A stretch of 64,000 nucleotides of DNA from the NCBI RefSeq assembly GCF_000969885.1, contig NZ_CP009501.1, forward strand, positions 1,240,001 to 1,304,000. Reading direction: 5' to 3'. Every line of letters begins with the position of its first letter. Position 1 is the first letter of the stretch. Below the pieces are notes generated by a model, which saw only the letters and a list, made by a program, of their open reading frames with translations, searched no databases and was not told where the DNA came from. Origin of the DNA: Methanosarcina thermophila TM-1. Its GTDB lineage: Archaea; Halobacteriota; Methanosarcinia; Methanosarcinales; Methanosarcinaceae. This document shows positions 51,629 through 61,669 of the stretch, one piece after another. Both the position numbers and the translations under genes were made by a program.

Positions 51629-52372
51629 ATGGAACAGGCAAGTATTGTTCCCAGGATATCCGGGACAGATAGGGTCGCGGCAGCAAGGATTATTGAAGCT
51701 GCCCGGGCAGAAGATCGGCGTATGCTTGGCATTGAAGCTTTTGACATTCTGAAAGCTTACGGCATTCCTGTAGTAAATACCAGATTTGCAAAAACTGTTG
51801 AAGAAGCCGTAAATGCTGCAGAAGATATAGGCTATCCCCTTGTAATGAAGGTCGTATCTCCGCAGATCTCCCATAAATCCGATATTGGAGGAATAAGACT
51901 TCCCCTTCATAACTCTGCCGAAGTCAAGGCTGCCTACTATGATATGATGGAAAGCATCTCAAAGAAAATGCCGGAAGCGTCCCTGGAAGGCGTCCAGTTG
52001 CAGCCAATGCTCTCAGGCGGAAGGGAGGTAATTCTAGGAATGGTGCACGATCCTACTTTCGGGCCCATGCTGATGTTCGGGCTCGGAGGAATATACGTAG
52101 AAATCCTCAAGGACGTAAGGTTTGCAATCGCCCCGGTTGATGAAAGAGAAGCTCGAGATCTTATTACTGGAATTAAAACCTATCCGCTTCTTGCCGGAGT
52201 CAGGGGGGCAAAAGCTTCGGATATTAATGCGCTTGTTGATATAATTCTAAGGGTTTCAGAGTTTGTTTGCGACTTTCCGGAGATTGAGGAATTCGAGATC
52301 AACCCCATGATGGTTTTTGAAGAAGGAAAAGGTGCTCTTGCTGTGGATATGAGGCTGGTATTGAAATGGTGA
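51629..52372 (+). CDS. ADP-forming acyl-CoA synthetase (acetate-CoA ligase) beta subunit
   Basis: A 247-residue ATP-grasp protein forming the beta subunit of the NDP-forming acyl-CoA synthetase. It has [24 protein letters not shown], the nucleotide-binding [58 protein letters not shown] and the C-terminal [10 protein letters not shown]. The loop ISHKSD carries the His that takes part in phosphate relay in this family. Its partner alpha gene is at 28010, more than 20 kb away, although the two are usually fused or adjacent. Downstream is a short intergenic repeat. Confidence 0.93.
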   Translation: MEQASIVPRISGTDRVAAARIIEAARAEDRRMLGIEAFDILKAYGIPVVNTRFAKTVEEAVNAAEDIGYPLVMKVVSPQISHKSDIGGIRLPLHNSAEVKAAYYDMMESISKKMPEASLEGVQLQPMLSGGREVILGMVHDPTFGPMLMFGLGGIYVEILKDVRFAIAPVDEREARDLITGIKTYPLLAGVRGAKASDINALVDIILRVSEFVCDFPEIEEFEINPMMVFEEGKGALAVDMRLVLKW

Positions 52373-52439
52373 ATCGAGCCTGCGGTTTAAAATCCTCTTC
52401 TCCAGAAAATCCTTATTCTTTAACTGATTTGTTCTCCGA

Positions 52440-52516
52440 AAGCCTTAAAAGTCCCGGTATTCTACCAGTCAATTCTGGAAGCCTTAAAAGTTCCGGTATT
52501 CTACCAGTCAATTCTG
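52440..52516. repeat. Tandem 38-base direct repeat
   Basis: AAGCCTTAAAAGTCCCGGT and its continuation to CAGTCAATTCTG (52440-52477) is repeated at 52479-52516 with one change. Directly after it, TTTTATTTTAGCTA also occurs twice (about 52522-52562). Confidence 0.85.
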
Positions 52517-52578
52517 TTTAAGTTTTATTTTAGCTAAATTCTGGTTAAATTTTATTTTAGCTAGACTTTATTCTTAAT

Positions 52579-52800
52579 TTAATCTTCAATAAGCTCAATA
52601 GCATCTTCCGGGCAAGCATCCACGCAGTATCCACACTCTATGCAGTTTTCAGGGCGGGCTACAACTGCCCTCTTTACTCGATCAATTTCTTCGATATCAA
52701 AAACTTCTGCAGGACAAACCTCATAGCAGGCAAGAGCTCCGGTACATTTATTATAATCGATTACTGGATGCATTTCTTCCTCCGCCTTATCCATTCCCAT
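52579..52800 (-). CDS. Ferredoxin with one complete and one altered cluster motif
   Basis: A 73-residue small electron carrier. The C-terminal motif CIECGYCVDACP is a complete [4Fe-4S] site. The N-terminal motif reads CTGALACYEVCP, in which the second ligand Cys is Ala, leaving C-x5-C-x3-CP; this could hold a [3Fe-4S] cluster or none. The start may be ATG 52800 or ATG 52773 (EEEMHPVIDYNKC). It stands alone in the antisense direction to the synthetase beta gene. A role as partner of a ferredoxin-linked enzyme is inferred only. Confidence 0.9.
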   Translation of the reverse strand: MGMDKAEEEMHPVIDYNKCTGALACYEVCPAEVFDIEEIDRVKRAVVARPENCIECGYCVDACPEDAIELIED

Positions 52801-52960
52801 CTACTTTATTCGTTTCTCATACATCTTATCCATTTTTCATCTAGCTTATCCATTTCTCACCACATTGCCCATTTTCCAGGTTAAAAAACCCAATCCGCAG
52901 CGTTAATAATACTACAGCGATTTGTTATTACTCTATATAGCAATCTATTATTCCGGCCTC

Positions 52961-53257
52961 TTACTGGATTTCAACATTTACAACCTCAGAGGATTCCATG
53001 TAAGGCACTATAACAATGAGTTTCCCCTCACAGTATCTTGCGACTGCCTTTTCAGGGACAACTGGACAGCAGAATGCATAAGTTCCTGCATATTCAACTC
53101 CTGTTTCTTCTCTTTTTGCTCTTATAAAAAAGCCTTCCGCAACCATTTTTAATTCGATATCCTCTTTCTTTACCCCCGGCAGATTGATTTGGATTTCCAA
53201 ATTTCCCTTATCATCAGAACACGAAAATACATCAGGCGTCATTTTTACCATTGCCAT
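52961..53257 (-). CDS. Small Hsp20/CS-fold protein
   Basis: A 98-residue protein with an alpha-crystallin/CS-like beta sandwich: LEIQINLPGVKKEDIELKM, FFIRAKR, and YCEGKLIVIVPY. It lacks both the N-terminal arm and the C-terminal IxI tail of true Hsp20 chaperones, so oligomerisation may differ. It shares the unusual CCPVVPEKAVARY-type segment with the gene at 61903. The ATG at 53257 follows a GGGAGAGG-like site. Role as chaperone or co-chaperone is inferred. Confidence 0.82.
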   Translation of the reverse strand: MAMVKMTPDVFSCSDDKGNLEIQINLPGVKKEDIELKMVAEGFFIRAKREETGVEYAGTYAFCCPVVPEKAVARYCEGKLIVIVPYMESSEVVNVEIQ

Positions 53258-53658
53258 ACTACCTCTCCCAAAGAATCTTCTCCCGGTAAATAATAATTAA
53301 TTCTAGTATATTCGGGAATCTGGTATCAGGCGTTAAGGCATCTACATTCCAGGCATTTACTGCAGTACTGGATGATACCCGAACGACACCGGATACTCCG
53401 ATTTTAGATGCGCTGACCGTTTTTGTGAATTATTACCCCTGACAGCCACACAGACCCCAATATTAGAGTAAGGATCTCGATATTTATAATTTATGAATCG
53501 ATATATGATTCACAAACTCCGGGAGTAAAGATGAGAAATGCAGCCAGGGTAACAAAACTTGATTCCAAGACTCTCTAAGTAAGGGATTGCGAACGGTTAT
53601 TCACAGTCTTGTAAGTTTCTAGCACTTTTTTGGAAGGGTGCGATGCCATCCAGACCAT
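53258..53658. other. Intergenic region with a small open frame
   Basis: No recognisable gene. GAATC-GATATAT-GATTC at 53495-53511 is an inverted repeat beside TATA-like ATATTTATAATTT, and a 15-codon frame (ATG 53532, RNAARVTKLDSKTL) follows a GGGAG site. It could be the start of a lost gene, a leader peptide, or chance. Confidence 0.3.
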
Positions 53659-54204
53659 TCAGCTCCATAACTCACGATTTCTGTCGATAAAAGCATACTG
53701 GGTTTCTATCTTTGAGCGAGTGTAAATCAGAGCAGCAGGGTGATAGAGTTTCAAGACGGTTTTTCCTTCGTGTTCTACAGGCACTCCCCATTCGAGTTTT
53801 CTTCCGGGGCAGAAAGATCTCTCGGCTGTATTGCCAAGAAGAATTATAATTCTCGGGTTAAGCAGGATTATCTGGGAAAGAAGGAATGGTTTACAGCATT
53901 CTATTTCATTAATTTTAGGCTTTCTATTCCCAGAGGGATGGCATTTGACCGTATTTGTTACCATCCAGTCTTCTTCGGAAAGTCCCATATATTCAATCAT
54001 TTTGTCGAGTTGCTTTCCCGCCCTTCCATAGAATGGTATTCCAGTTTTGTTTTCACTGTCACCAGGTGCTTCTCCTATGAAGAAAACTTTCGGGTGGCAC
54101 GATCCCTTTCCAATCACCCGTTTTATTGCACTTTTATGGAGCGGGCAACGTGTGCATTTGATTATCTCCCTTGCAACAGTCTCATACCCAGCTTCCACCA
54201 TCAT
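53659..54204 (-). CDS. Uracil-DNA glycosylase, family 4 type (iron-sulfur)
   Basis: A 181-residue DNA-repair enzyme that removes uracil from DNA. Family-4 signatures: CTRCPLHK and downstream CHPSG/CC residues as Fe-S ligands, motif A GEAPGDSENKTGIPFYGRAG with the catalytic region, VTNTVKCHPSGNRKP, LLGNTAERSF and motif B LYHPAALIYTR. Cys spacing (C-x2-C ... C ... C) fits a [4Fe-4S] cluster. The start is ATG 54204; the frame is open further upstream but without a site. It is divergent from pgk. Confidence 0.93.
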   Translation of the reverse strand: MMVEAGYETVAREIIKCTRCPLHKSAIKRVIGKGSCHPKVFFIGEAPGDSENKTGIPFYGRAGKQLDKMIEYMGLSEEDWMVTNTVKCHPSGNRKPKINEIECCKPFLLSQIILLNPRIIILLGNTAERSFCPGRKLEWGVPVEHEGKTVLKLYHPAALIYTRSKIETQYAFIDRNRELWS

Positions 54205-54467
54205 TCTTATTCTTTCTTCGAAATCTTTACGATTATCTTTTTCATATGTCGTCCCGCTCTACCCCCTATAATAACTTACCCTGTAGTTCGATAGATTCTT
54301 AAATTATACAGCTCTTTTTTGCTACTGGCATTTACACAAAATTTATAATCAATCTCATGAGACCTGGCTACAAACAAACTTATTTATGGAAAAAAATCCC
54401 ATGACAAAGATAACCACTATATAATGAAAAGAAATTCTTTAAAATTTATCTTTAAATTTATTCTTCA

Positions 54468-54480
54468 ATATATATAAAAT
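54468..54480 (+). promoter_or_regulatory. TATA box of pgk
   Basis: ATATATATAAAAT lies 27 bases before the pgk start, so transcription should begin roughly ten bases upstream of the ATG, leaving room only for the GAGGGT/AAGGTG sequence. The rest of the ~300-base divergent region from the uracil-DNA glycosylase gene holds no gene. Confidence 0.6.
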
Positions 54481-54506
54481 CTTATTCACAAAGGTGCGCT
54501 GAGGGT

Positions 54507-55745
54507 ATGACTTCTAGAGACTTTCTTACAATCGATGACTTTGACACATATGGAAAGACAATTCTTGTAAGGGTTGACCTGAACTCTCCTATGGATCCAC
54601 AGGGTAATATTCTGGATGATATGCGGATCCGAAGCCATATTACTACCTTGAAGGATCTTGAGGACGCAAAGGTTGTTTTGCTTGCGCACCAGAGCAGGCC
54701 CGGGAAAAAGGACTTTACTACAATGAAGCCCCATGCCAATTTGATGTCTAAATATCTGGGCAAGCAGGTTCTTTACGTGGATGATATCTTTGGAACTTAC
54801 GCGAAGACCAGGATTGCTTCGATGGAAAATGGAGAAGTTATCCTGCTTGAAAATGTAAGGTTCTATTCCGAAGAAACCCTTGAAAGAACCTCAAAAGAAC
54901 ATGCGAATACATTTCCGGTTAAAAAGCTAGCACCCTTTGTGGATATTTTCCTCAATGACGCTTTTGCTGTGTCCCACAGGTCTCATCTTTCCGTAGTCGG
55001 ATTTACTGAGGTTCTCCCGACCGGAGCTGGAAGAGTTATGGAAAAAGAGCTCACAGCTCTGGATCGAGGGCTTAAAGGAAGGGAAAAACCAACGATATTC
55101 GTGCTCGGAGGAGCAAAAGTTGATGACTCTCTCCAAGTGGCGGAAAATGTGCTTTCAAGCGGGGGAGCTGACCGTGTACTCTTTACAGGGGTAGTGGCAA
55201 ATGTAGCACTTGCTGCTTCAGGTGTAGATATCGGGAAAGCCAATATGGACTTTATCAAATCCCAGGGATACGCAGACCAGATTGAGAAAGCAAAAGACAT
55301 ACTTGCAAAATTCAAAGATAAAGTCGGTCTCCCCAAGGACGTGGCTTTGAATGATGATAAAAAGCGAGTTGAAGTACCTGTTTCGGAACTTAACTCAGAA
55401 TCTCTTCCCATAAACGATATTGGCCTTGAAACCATTGTAGATTATACCAGTGAGATTGAGAATGCAAAGACTGTTATCTTAAATGGGCCAGCAGGAATTT
55501 CCGAAGTTGATGATTTTGCTCTTGGGACGCATGAGATTATAAAAGCTGCCATCAAATCAGAATTTTCGATTATCGGCGGCGGACATATCTCGGCAGAAGT
55601 CGAACATCTCGGGCTTGCACACCGTTTCTCTCATATCAGCACAGGTGGAGGGGCATTGATTGATTATCTCTCGGGAGTAAAACTTCCTGGTGTCGAGTCT
55701 CTAAAGGCTGCAGCCAAAAGATATCAGGAAGCTAAGACACTATAA
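54507..55745 (+). CDS. pgk: Phosphoglycerate kinase
   Basis: A 412-residue archaeal Pgk interconverting 1,3-bisphosphoglycerate and 3-phosphoglycerate, used mainly for gluconeogenesis in methanogens. Substrate-binding motifs: ILVRVDLNSPMD, LLAHQSRPG, LLENVRFY, FLNDAFAVSHRSHLS; nucleotide site: FVLGGAKVDDSL, ILNGPAGISE, IGGGHISAEVEHLG and HISTGGGALIDYLSG. The GGGHISAEVE variant replaces the bacterial GGGDT form, as in other archaea. A perfect hairpin terminator follows. Confidence 0.97.
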   Translation: MTSRDFLTIDDFDTYGKTILVRVDLNSPMDPQGNILDDMRIRSHITTLKDLEDAKVVLLAHQSRPGKKDFTTMKPHANLMSKYLGKQVLYVDDIFGTYAKTRIASMENGEVILLENVRFYSEETLERTSKEHANTFPVKKLAPFVDIFLNDAFAVSHRSHLSVVGFTEVLPTGAGRVMEKELTALDRGLKGREKPTIFVLGGAKVDDSLQVAENVLSSGGADRVLFTGVVANVALAASGVDIGKANMDFIKSQGYADQIEKAKDILAKFKDKVGLPKDVALNDDKKRVEVPVSELNSESLPINDIGLETIVDYTSEIENAKTVILNGPAGISEVDDFALGTHEIIKAAIKSEFSIIGGGHISAEVEHLGLAHRFSHISTGGGALIDYLSGVKLPGVESLKAAAKRYQEAKTL

Positions 55746-55791
55746 TTGTCTGATTCCTGAGAAACGGCGTTATTAACAGCAAGTTTTATCT

Positions 55792-55822
55792 ATTCGGCAG
55801 AATTCTTCTGCCGAATCTTTTA
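55792..55822 (+). terminator. Hairpin terminator after pgk
   Basis: ATTCGGCAGAA and TTCTGCCGAAT form an 11-base perfect stem with a three-base loop (55792-55816), followed by CTTTTAAT. It ends the pgk transcript. Confidence 0.85.
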
Positions 55823-56073
55823 ATATCCCTTTAAGAAAAACTTTTCTTGTCTTTTATTCCTTTTTTATTCCTGAAACCTGAAGTTCCGGATATATTCTTT
55901 AACCAGCTCCAATAGACATACTGTTATACTAGCTTCCACGTACTTATACCATAATAACAGGATACATGGCTGGCATTTGCAGCTAATACTGGCAATGCTG
56001 ATAATACTTAGAAACTTGCGCTGGTTAAGTTTACACGGAATAAAGAGAGCAAAGTTGAGGTGTTGGTTCAAAT

Positions 56074-56682
56074 ATGCTAACAGATATCGAAGGTAGAGCT
56101 GCAGTTAAACTTGCAAGGAAAACGATTGAATTATTTTTATCGGAAGGAAGGCTCCCAGAGTCTCAGGAACTGGATTTTGAGCTTTCGCCGGTTTTCGAGG
56201 AAAAAAGGGGAGTTTTTGTAACGCTTACGGAAGATGGGCTTCTTAGAGGTTGTATAGGGCACCCTTATCCGGACTCCACGCTTCGGGACGCAATTATGGA
56301 TTCTGCAATATCTGCGGCAACTCGTGATCCACGCTTTCCGCCTGTTGCAAAAGATGAAATTGAGAATATAGTTGTCGAGGTAACGATTCTTACCCCACCT
56401 GAAAAAATTAATGCTCCTCCGGAAGAGCTTCCTGAGCGTGTAGAAATAGGGAAGCATGGACTGATTGTAAAACAGGGTTATTGTCAGGGACTGCTGCTTC
56501 CCCAGGTCGCTCCTGAACACAATATGGATGCCATCGAGTTTCTTGGTCACACCTGCCTGAAGGCTGGACTTTCGCCTGACGCCTGGCTTAAAGGAGCAGA
56601 GGTTTCCTGTTTCGAAGGACAAATTTTCAAGGAAAAAGAACCACAGGGCGAGGTTATTGAGGAAAGGTATTCAGGTGAATGA
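56074..56682 (+). CDS. AMMECR1-domain protein
   Basis: A 202-residue protein of the conserved AMMECR1 family found in archaea and eukaryotes. The hallmark [10 protein letters not shown] is present, with [10 protein letters not shown] before it and [18 protein letters not shown] and [12 protein letters not shown] after it. The conserved [18 protein letters not shown] part also fits. The biochemical role is not known; in many archaea relatives are linked to the MEMO/radical-SAM AmmeMemoRadiSam trio, but no partner lies here. The start ATG 56074 has GAGGTGTTGG upstream. Confidence 0.95.
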   Translation: MLTDIEGRAAVKLARKTIELFLSEGRLPESQELDFELSPVFEEKRGVFVTLTEDGLLRGCIGHPYPDSTLRDAIMDSAISAATRDPRFPPVAKDEIENIVVEVTILTPPEKINAPPEELPERVEIGKHGLIVKQGYCQGLLLPQVAPEHNMDAIEFLGHTCLKAGLSPDAWLKGAEVSCFEGQIFKEKEPQGEVIEERYSGE

Positions 56683-57292
56683 GGCACTTCTGGCTTCTGA
56701 ATACTTTTGAGACTCTTAGGAATCGTATTAGGGAGGGCAATATACGACCCTAGAGATCTTATGAACGATGATCTAATTCACTTGAATGACCTGATATATT
56801 TTTTCCTATTTTCAAAAGACAAAGTTTCTTCACTAATCTCAATGGAAGGTTAACCACGGAAAACATGGAAAATTCCCGACAATTGTACCCTTATTTCCTT
56901 TATTCCATACTTCTCGTGCTTTCCGTGGGTATGAAGTAAGTGAATACTTACCTTAAAAACTTTAGTTTTAGCCTTTTGGAGCTACCTTAGAGACCTTAGT
57001 TTAGCCTTTTGGGGCTGATTTTGAGAGACTTCCTTATAGAGCCCAATATACTCCAAATGAGAAAGCAAATAAAAATAATTCACTTTTTAGAATTCATAAG
57101 CAAAGTGAGCTTAATTTGTAAAAAAGGGTAAAATGAGGAAAATTGAGTTTTATTTCAGGAAGCCTGCAAGCTTTCAAAAACTGTTTTTTAAGCCAGGGTC
57201 CGATTTCTGCATCTGCCTGCAGACTTCCTGAACTTCACAACTTGATGACGTTTTACTAATTTGGATTCTTTTTACGACTATCTTACGGCTAA
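56683..57292. other. Long intergenic region with an inverted repeat and duplications
   Basis: About 610 bases without a gene. CCACGGAAAACATGGAA (from 56854) and TTCTCGTGCTTTCCGTGG (to 56928) form an imperfect inverted repeat of about 18 bases with a ~40-base loop. TTAGTTTTAGCCTTTTGGAGCT (56962-56984) is repeated as TTAGTTTAGCCTTTTGGGGCT (56996-57016). Confidence 0.5.
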
Positions 57293-57778
57293 TTACTCAA
57301 TTTGAATCCTTTTTGTGGTTTCAGATTTTGTTTTCGGCAGGGTGACGGTTAAGACCCCGTTTTTGAGCTGAGCAACTGCCCCTTCATCGGTTACATTGTC
57401 TGGAAGGGGAATTTCACGATAATAACGCATGAAAGCCCTTTCTTTTCTCAGGTAACCTTCTTTTTCGGTCTCCTCTTCTTTCCCTTTCCCTGCACTGATT
57501 ACGAGAACATTATCCCTGAGATCGAGTTCAACGTTTTCCTTGTCAACTCCGGGCAGGTCAGTTGTCACAATTACCTTATCATCTTCTTCGGCAACATCAG
57601 TCAGCGGGGAAAAAGTTGCTGCCCCGAACCGGCTTTCCAGCATAGGGAAATTCCTGAACATCTGTTCCAAATAATCATGCATTCTTCTGATTTCTTCAAA
57701 TGGATTCCAGTTTCTGATCTCATCAAATGGGTCCCAGTAATATACATCACGGTCTGATCTCTTTACTGGCAGTCTCAT
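57293..57778 (-). CDS. Hsp20/alpha-crystallin small heat-shock protein
   Basis: A 161-residue Hsp20 starting at ATG 57778 after AAGGAGGACT. The N-terminal arm is aromatic and has a repeat (YYWDPFDEIRNWNPFEEIRRMHDYLEQMF). The alpha-crystallin domain includes PLTDVAEEDDKVIVTTDLPGVDKENVELDL, and GVLTVTLPK; the C-terminal tail is short (KRIQIE, an IxI-like ending). It is an ATP-independent holdase forming oligomers. The GC content and context are ordinary. It is co-directional with the restriction remnant upstream but 630 bases away. Confidence 0.95.
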   Translation of the reverse strand: MRLPVKRSDRDVYYWDPFDEIRNWNPFEEIRRMHDYLEQMFRNFPMLESRFGAATFSPLTDVAEEDDKVIVTTDLPGVDKENVELDLRDNVLVISAGKGKEEETEKEGYLRKERAFMRYYREIPLPDNVTDEGAVAQLKNGVLTVTLPKTKSETTKRIQIE

Positions 57779-58407
57779 ATACAGAGTCCTCCTTATCCGA
57801 TACCAAGATTCTTTCATCTCAAGCCTTTATGATTTTAGAGACCCTGATTTCAGGATTTTCTCATTTCAGGATCTCCTCATTTCAGGCTTGTATCTCACGT
57901 TTTTCCTGGCTTTTGTCTGGTTTTATGGTGATTAATGATCTGTAAATCTGGCACTTGTCCAGAACAGTTATTCCCTTCTCCGTAGGGCACTGCCTGAAAG
58001 GCAGGATAACTGGGTATGAGAGCTCAAGACTCTCATGCTTTTTCCGGAGGAGGAAATAAGTCCGTTTTTTAAAGACGATAGAGGATACGCTTTTGGTCTG
58101 TTCGCAGATTATTTGTAAAGTAACTGATTGGCAGCAGTACAGTCTATATTTAATATACCTGTACGCTGGTTATTGTTTCTCAGTTACTATCCTATAGTTA
58201 GGATTACTAATATTTAAATTTTTTGTTTGTTTTGAATTCAGCAATTATTAAAACAGATACTTTTTTCGGGAAAACTGCAAAATCTTCAGGCAAGAAGAAG
58301 TTCTTTATTGATTTATAATTATAAAATTTATTGAAGTAGTCCAGCCCAAGATAAAATTAAGCTAAATGGAAGTACAGAGGAGGCAAGCCTGAAGTTAAAC
58401 TGAAAAA
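57779..58407. other. Intergenic region upstream of hsp20
   Basis: No protein gene is seen. The left ~150 bases should contain the hsp20 promoter (repeated TTTCAGGATTTTCTCATTTCAGGATCTCC words). Two adjacent hairpins lie at 57990-58036 and are listed separately. The right half is AT-rich without features. Confidence 0.4.
57985..58042 (+). ncRNA. Candidate small RNA or terminator: two adjacent hairpins and a T-run
   Basis: CTGCCT-GAA-AGGCAG (57990-58004) and ATGAGAG-CTCAAGA-CTCTCAT (58016-58036) are two perfect stems 11 bases apart, the second followed by GCTTTTTCC. No gene on the plus strand ends here, so a short transcript ending at the T-run is one explanation. No clear promoter is visible. 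Confidence 0.3.
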
Positions 58408-61400
58408 TTATGTTGCGGAAAAACCGGCATCTCTGCACAGAAGTTCAGCCTGCTTGAGGACATTGTCTGTAGCAAGTTTCTGTTTGTCTGGAGGATATCC
58501 GTACTTCTTTAGAAGTCGTTTCACACTGACCTTTATTTTTGCCTGGATATTCTTCCGGAGAGTCCAATCAACGCCTGCGTTTTGCCTTATAATCCTGACA
58601 AGTTCCGCTGCCATTAGCCTTAATGTCTCATTGCCGAGGATTTCCAGAGCACTTTCATTGTCAGCTAGAGCATCATAAAAAGCAATTTCTTCTTCACTCA
58701 GGCCAAGTCTTTCGCCTCTTTTGTCAGCGTCACTGATCTTCTTTGCAAGCGCAAGGAGTTCTTCTATAACCTGCAAGGTGTCAATTCCCCGGTTCTTATA
58801 TTCATTTATTGCCCGCTCAAGCATCTCGGCAAAAGATTTACCCTGAATCAAATTTCTGCGAGATCTGATCTTTATCTCGTCGTAAAGCAGTTTTTTTCAG
58901 GACTTCATAAGCAAGATTCTTTTGTGGCAGATCACGGACTTCAGCAAGGAATTCCTCTGAAAGGATTGAAATCTCCGGTTTTTTTATTCCAACCGCATCA
59001 AAAACATCAATTATCTCCTCGGTTGTAATCGACTTTGACACCAGTTCTTTTATTGCCGAGTTCATTTCATACTTTGATTTTGCGGGTCTCCTTTCTAGCT
59101 TTACAAGAATTGCCTTTACAGCCTGGAAGTATGCAAGCTCATCCCTAATTCTCTCGGCTTCAGGATCGGGCACCGAAAGTGCAAAGGCTTTGGAAAGCTC
59201 GGTTACATGCTGAATTAGACGCTTCTTTTCCTGAGCTCTCTCATCTTCGGTACGCCCTAGCGAGAGAATGAAATCCGCCCCTTCCCTGACAATTCCCAGC
59301 TTTTCCTTTGGAGAAGCAGAAAAGATTCGCATGTAGTCAAAACCATAGAAAAGATCCTGAACAATCTCGTATTTTTCGAGCATTAATGCAACAGCCTGGT
59401 CCTTATAATCCGCTGGATTGCCCCGGCCTCCGTTGCGAGTATAGTTTGCCATAGCATACTTCAGATCATAAAGAAGTCCCACATAATCAACAATAAGCCC
59501 TCCAGGTTTATCCCGGAAAACACGGTTCACACGGGCTATCGCTTGCATGAGATTATGCCCCTGAAGCCATTTCAGGAAATACATGGTGTGCAGGCAGGGA
59601 GCGTCGAAGCCGGTAAGCCACATATCACAGACTATAACGAGTTTCAGTGGATCGTTCGGATCCTGCATTCTGTCCCGGATCTTCATTCTGCGGCCTTTGT
59701 TCCGAATATGAGGCTGTAGAGGTTCGTCATCGGCTGCACTGCCGGTCATAATCACTTTTATCTGGCCTCTCAGGTCGTCATCATCATGCCATTCCGGGCG
59801 AAGGGCTATGATCTCATTGTAAAGATCGACACACATCTGCCTGGTCATGCAGACAATCATACCTTTGCCGTCCATAGCATCTTCAAGTCTTTTTTCGAAA
59901 TGGGACACAATGTCAGCTGCAAGTTTTTTCAGGTTATCTTTACTCCCTACCACGGCTTCAAGCCGCGACCAGCGAGACTTAAGTTTTTCTGCCTCATATA
60001 AATCCCAATCCCTGGTTATCTGTGAAAAATCAGCATCCAGTGTCTCCCTGGCTTCTTTAACCAGATCGAGCTTCGAAAGGCGGCTCTCATAGAAGATCCG
60101 CACCGTGACCCCGTCGTTTACAGCCTGCTCAATGTCGTAAATATCGATATAATCCCCAAAAACCGCAGGCGTGCTCCTATCATTGAGTTCAATGGGCGTG
60201 CCGGTAAATCCAATAAAAGGTGCATTCGGTAGAGCATCCCGCATGTGCTTTGCAAAGCCGTAGGAGATCTCTGTAACTTTTTCGCCTTCGACCTCCCTTT
60301 CCCGGAATTTTGCATCAAAACCGTACTGGCTGCGGTGAGCCTCGTCAGCAATTACGATGATGTTTCTCCTTTCGGATAGGATAGGAAACTTGCCTTCCTC
60401 ACTTTCGGGCGAGAATTTCTGAATTGTTGTAAATACAATCCCACCAGAGGCAACTGAGAGAAGTTCCCTCAGATGAGCCCTCGATTCTGCCTGAACGGGC
60501 TGCTGGCGCAGAATTTCGCTGCATCGGGCAAAGTTGTCAAAAAGCTGCCCATCAAGGTCGTTTCTGTCAGTAAGCACGACGATTGTAGGATTGTCAAGCT
60601 CAAGTGCAAGTTTCCCCGCATAAAAGATCATTGAGAGGCTTTTTCCTGAGCCCTGTGTATGCCAGACAACCCCGCACTTCCTATCCCCATCTGGCATGCA
60701 GGCAAGTTTTGTCTTCTCTACAGCCCTGTTAACTGCATGGTACTGGTGATATCTGGCAAGCTTCTTGATAACCTTTCCATGGTCATCTTCAAAAACAATA
60801 AAGTGCCTGGTAAGGTCGAGAAGGATTTCCGGCTTGCACATCCCCCTTAGTAGCACCTCCATAGGGGGAATCTTAAAATCTGCGATTTTCTTCCCGTCAA
60901 TTGTTTTCCAGGGTACAAACCACTCCCTGTTCGAGGTAATTGTCCCTGCCATTGCATCCTGCCCGTCACTTATCAGCAGGAAAGCGTTATACCGGAAAAG
61001 TCCGGGAATCTCTCTCTTGTAGGTCTGAAGCTGCTTATAAGCATCCCAGATAATCTCGTCATCTTCAAACCTGGAATCTTCATCCGGTCGTTTTAACTCA
61101 ATAACAACAAGCGGAAGCCCGTTTACAAAAAGTATAATGTCCGGTCTCCTCGTGTTTCCATCTTCTATAACGGTAAATTGGTTGACCGCAAGAAATTCGT
61201 TTTCCGCTGGTTTCGCAAAGTCAAAAAGCCAGACCTTATCATAAACCGTTTCCCCGTCCTGACCCCGATATTCCACATCAACCCCGTTTACAAGCATATT
61301 TTGAAAAGCCCGGTTATTATGCACAAGATCCTGGCTTTCAGCCCGAAGCACTTTTTTTTACTGCTTCTTCCCTTGCTCCTGCCACAACTCCGGGGTTCAG

Positions 61401-61669
61401 TTTATCAACAGCAGCCCTGAGCCGGCGCGGCAGAATAACGGTTCCGAAATCTTCCCTTTCAGCATCTTCCGTTTCCGGCGCAATATCCGGACCGTAAAGG
61501 TAATCATAGCCAAGCTCAGAAAGAATTTCAAGGGCTGCTTCTTCAACTTCGGATTCGGGGATGAAGGCGGGAATAAATACCTCTCCTTTTTCATTTGTCT
61601 GTTCTTTTTCATTTGTCTGTTCTTTTTCGTTTGTCTGCTTTCTTTTTTGTCAAATTTGTGCGAACTCAC
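58408..61669 (-). pseudogene. hsdR: Type I restriction endonuclease HsdR, frameshifted and without HsdM/HsdS
   Basis: Three consecutive frames together encode a full-length HsdR (~1,075 residues). The N-terminal frame has FIPAFIPESEVEEAALEILSE; the main frame (58838-61351) has the nuclease region [19 protein letters not shown], helicase motif [10 protein letters not shown], motif [12 protein letters not shown], motif III FTGTP and [11 protein letters not shown]; the last frame has the C-terminal [17 protein letters not shown] region. The breaks are at an A8 run (61352-61359) and an A7 run (58891-58897); removing one base from each restores the frame. No methylase or specificity gene is in the window. 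Either decayed, phase-variable, or sequencing errors. Confidence 0.85.
61588..61640. repeat. 18-base in-frame tandem repeat near the HsdR start
   Basis: On the minus strand ACAAATGAAAAAGAACAG is repeated about three times, encoding TNEKEQ units in the HsdR frame. Length change by whole units would keep the frame. The true HsdR start upstream of it is unclear because the frame meets TGA a few codons before and a GTG-started frame (GTG at 61669) is out of phase. Confidence 0.65.
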
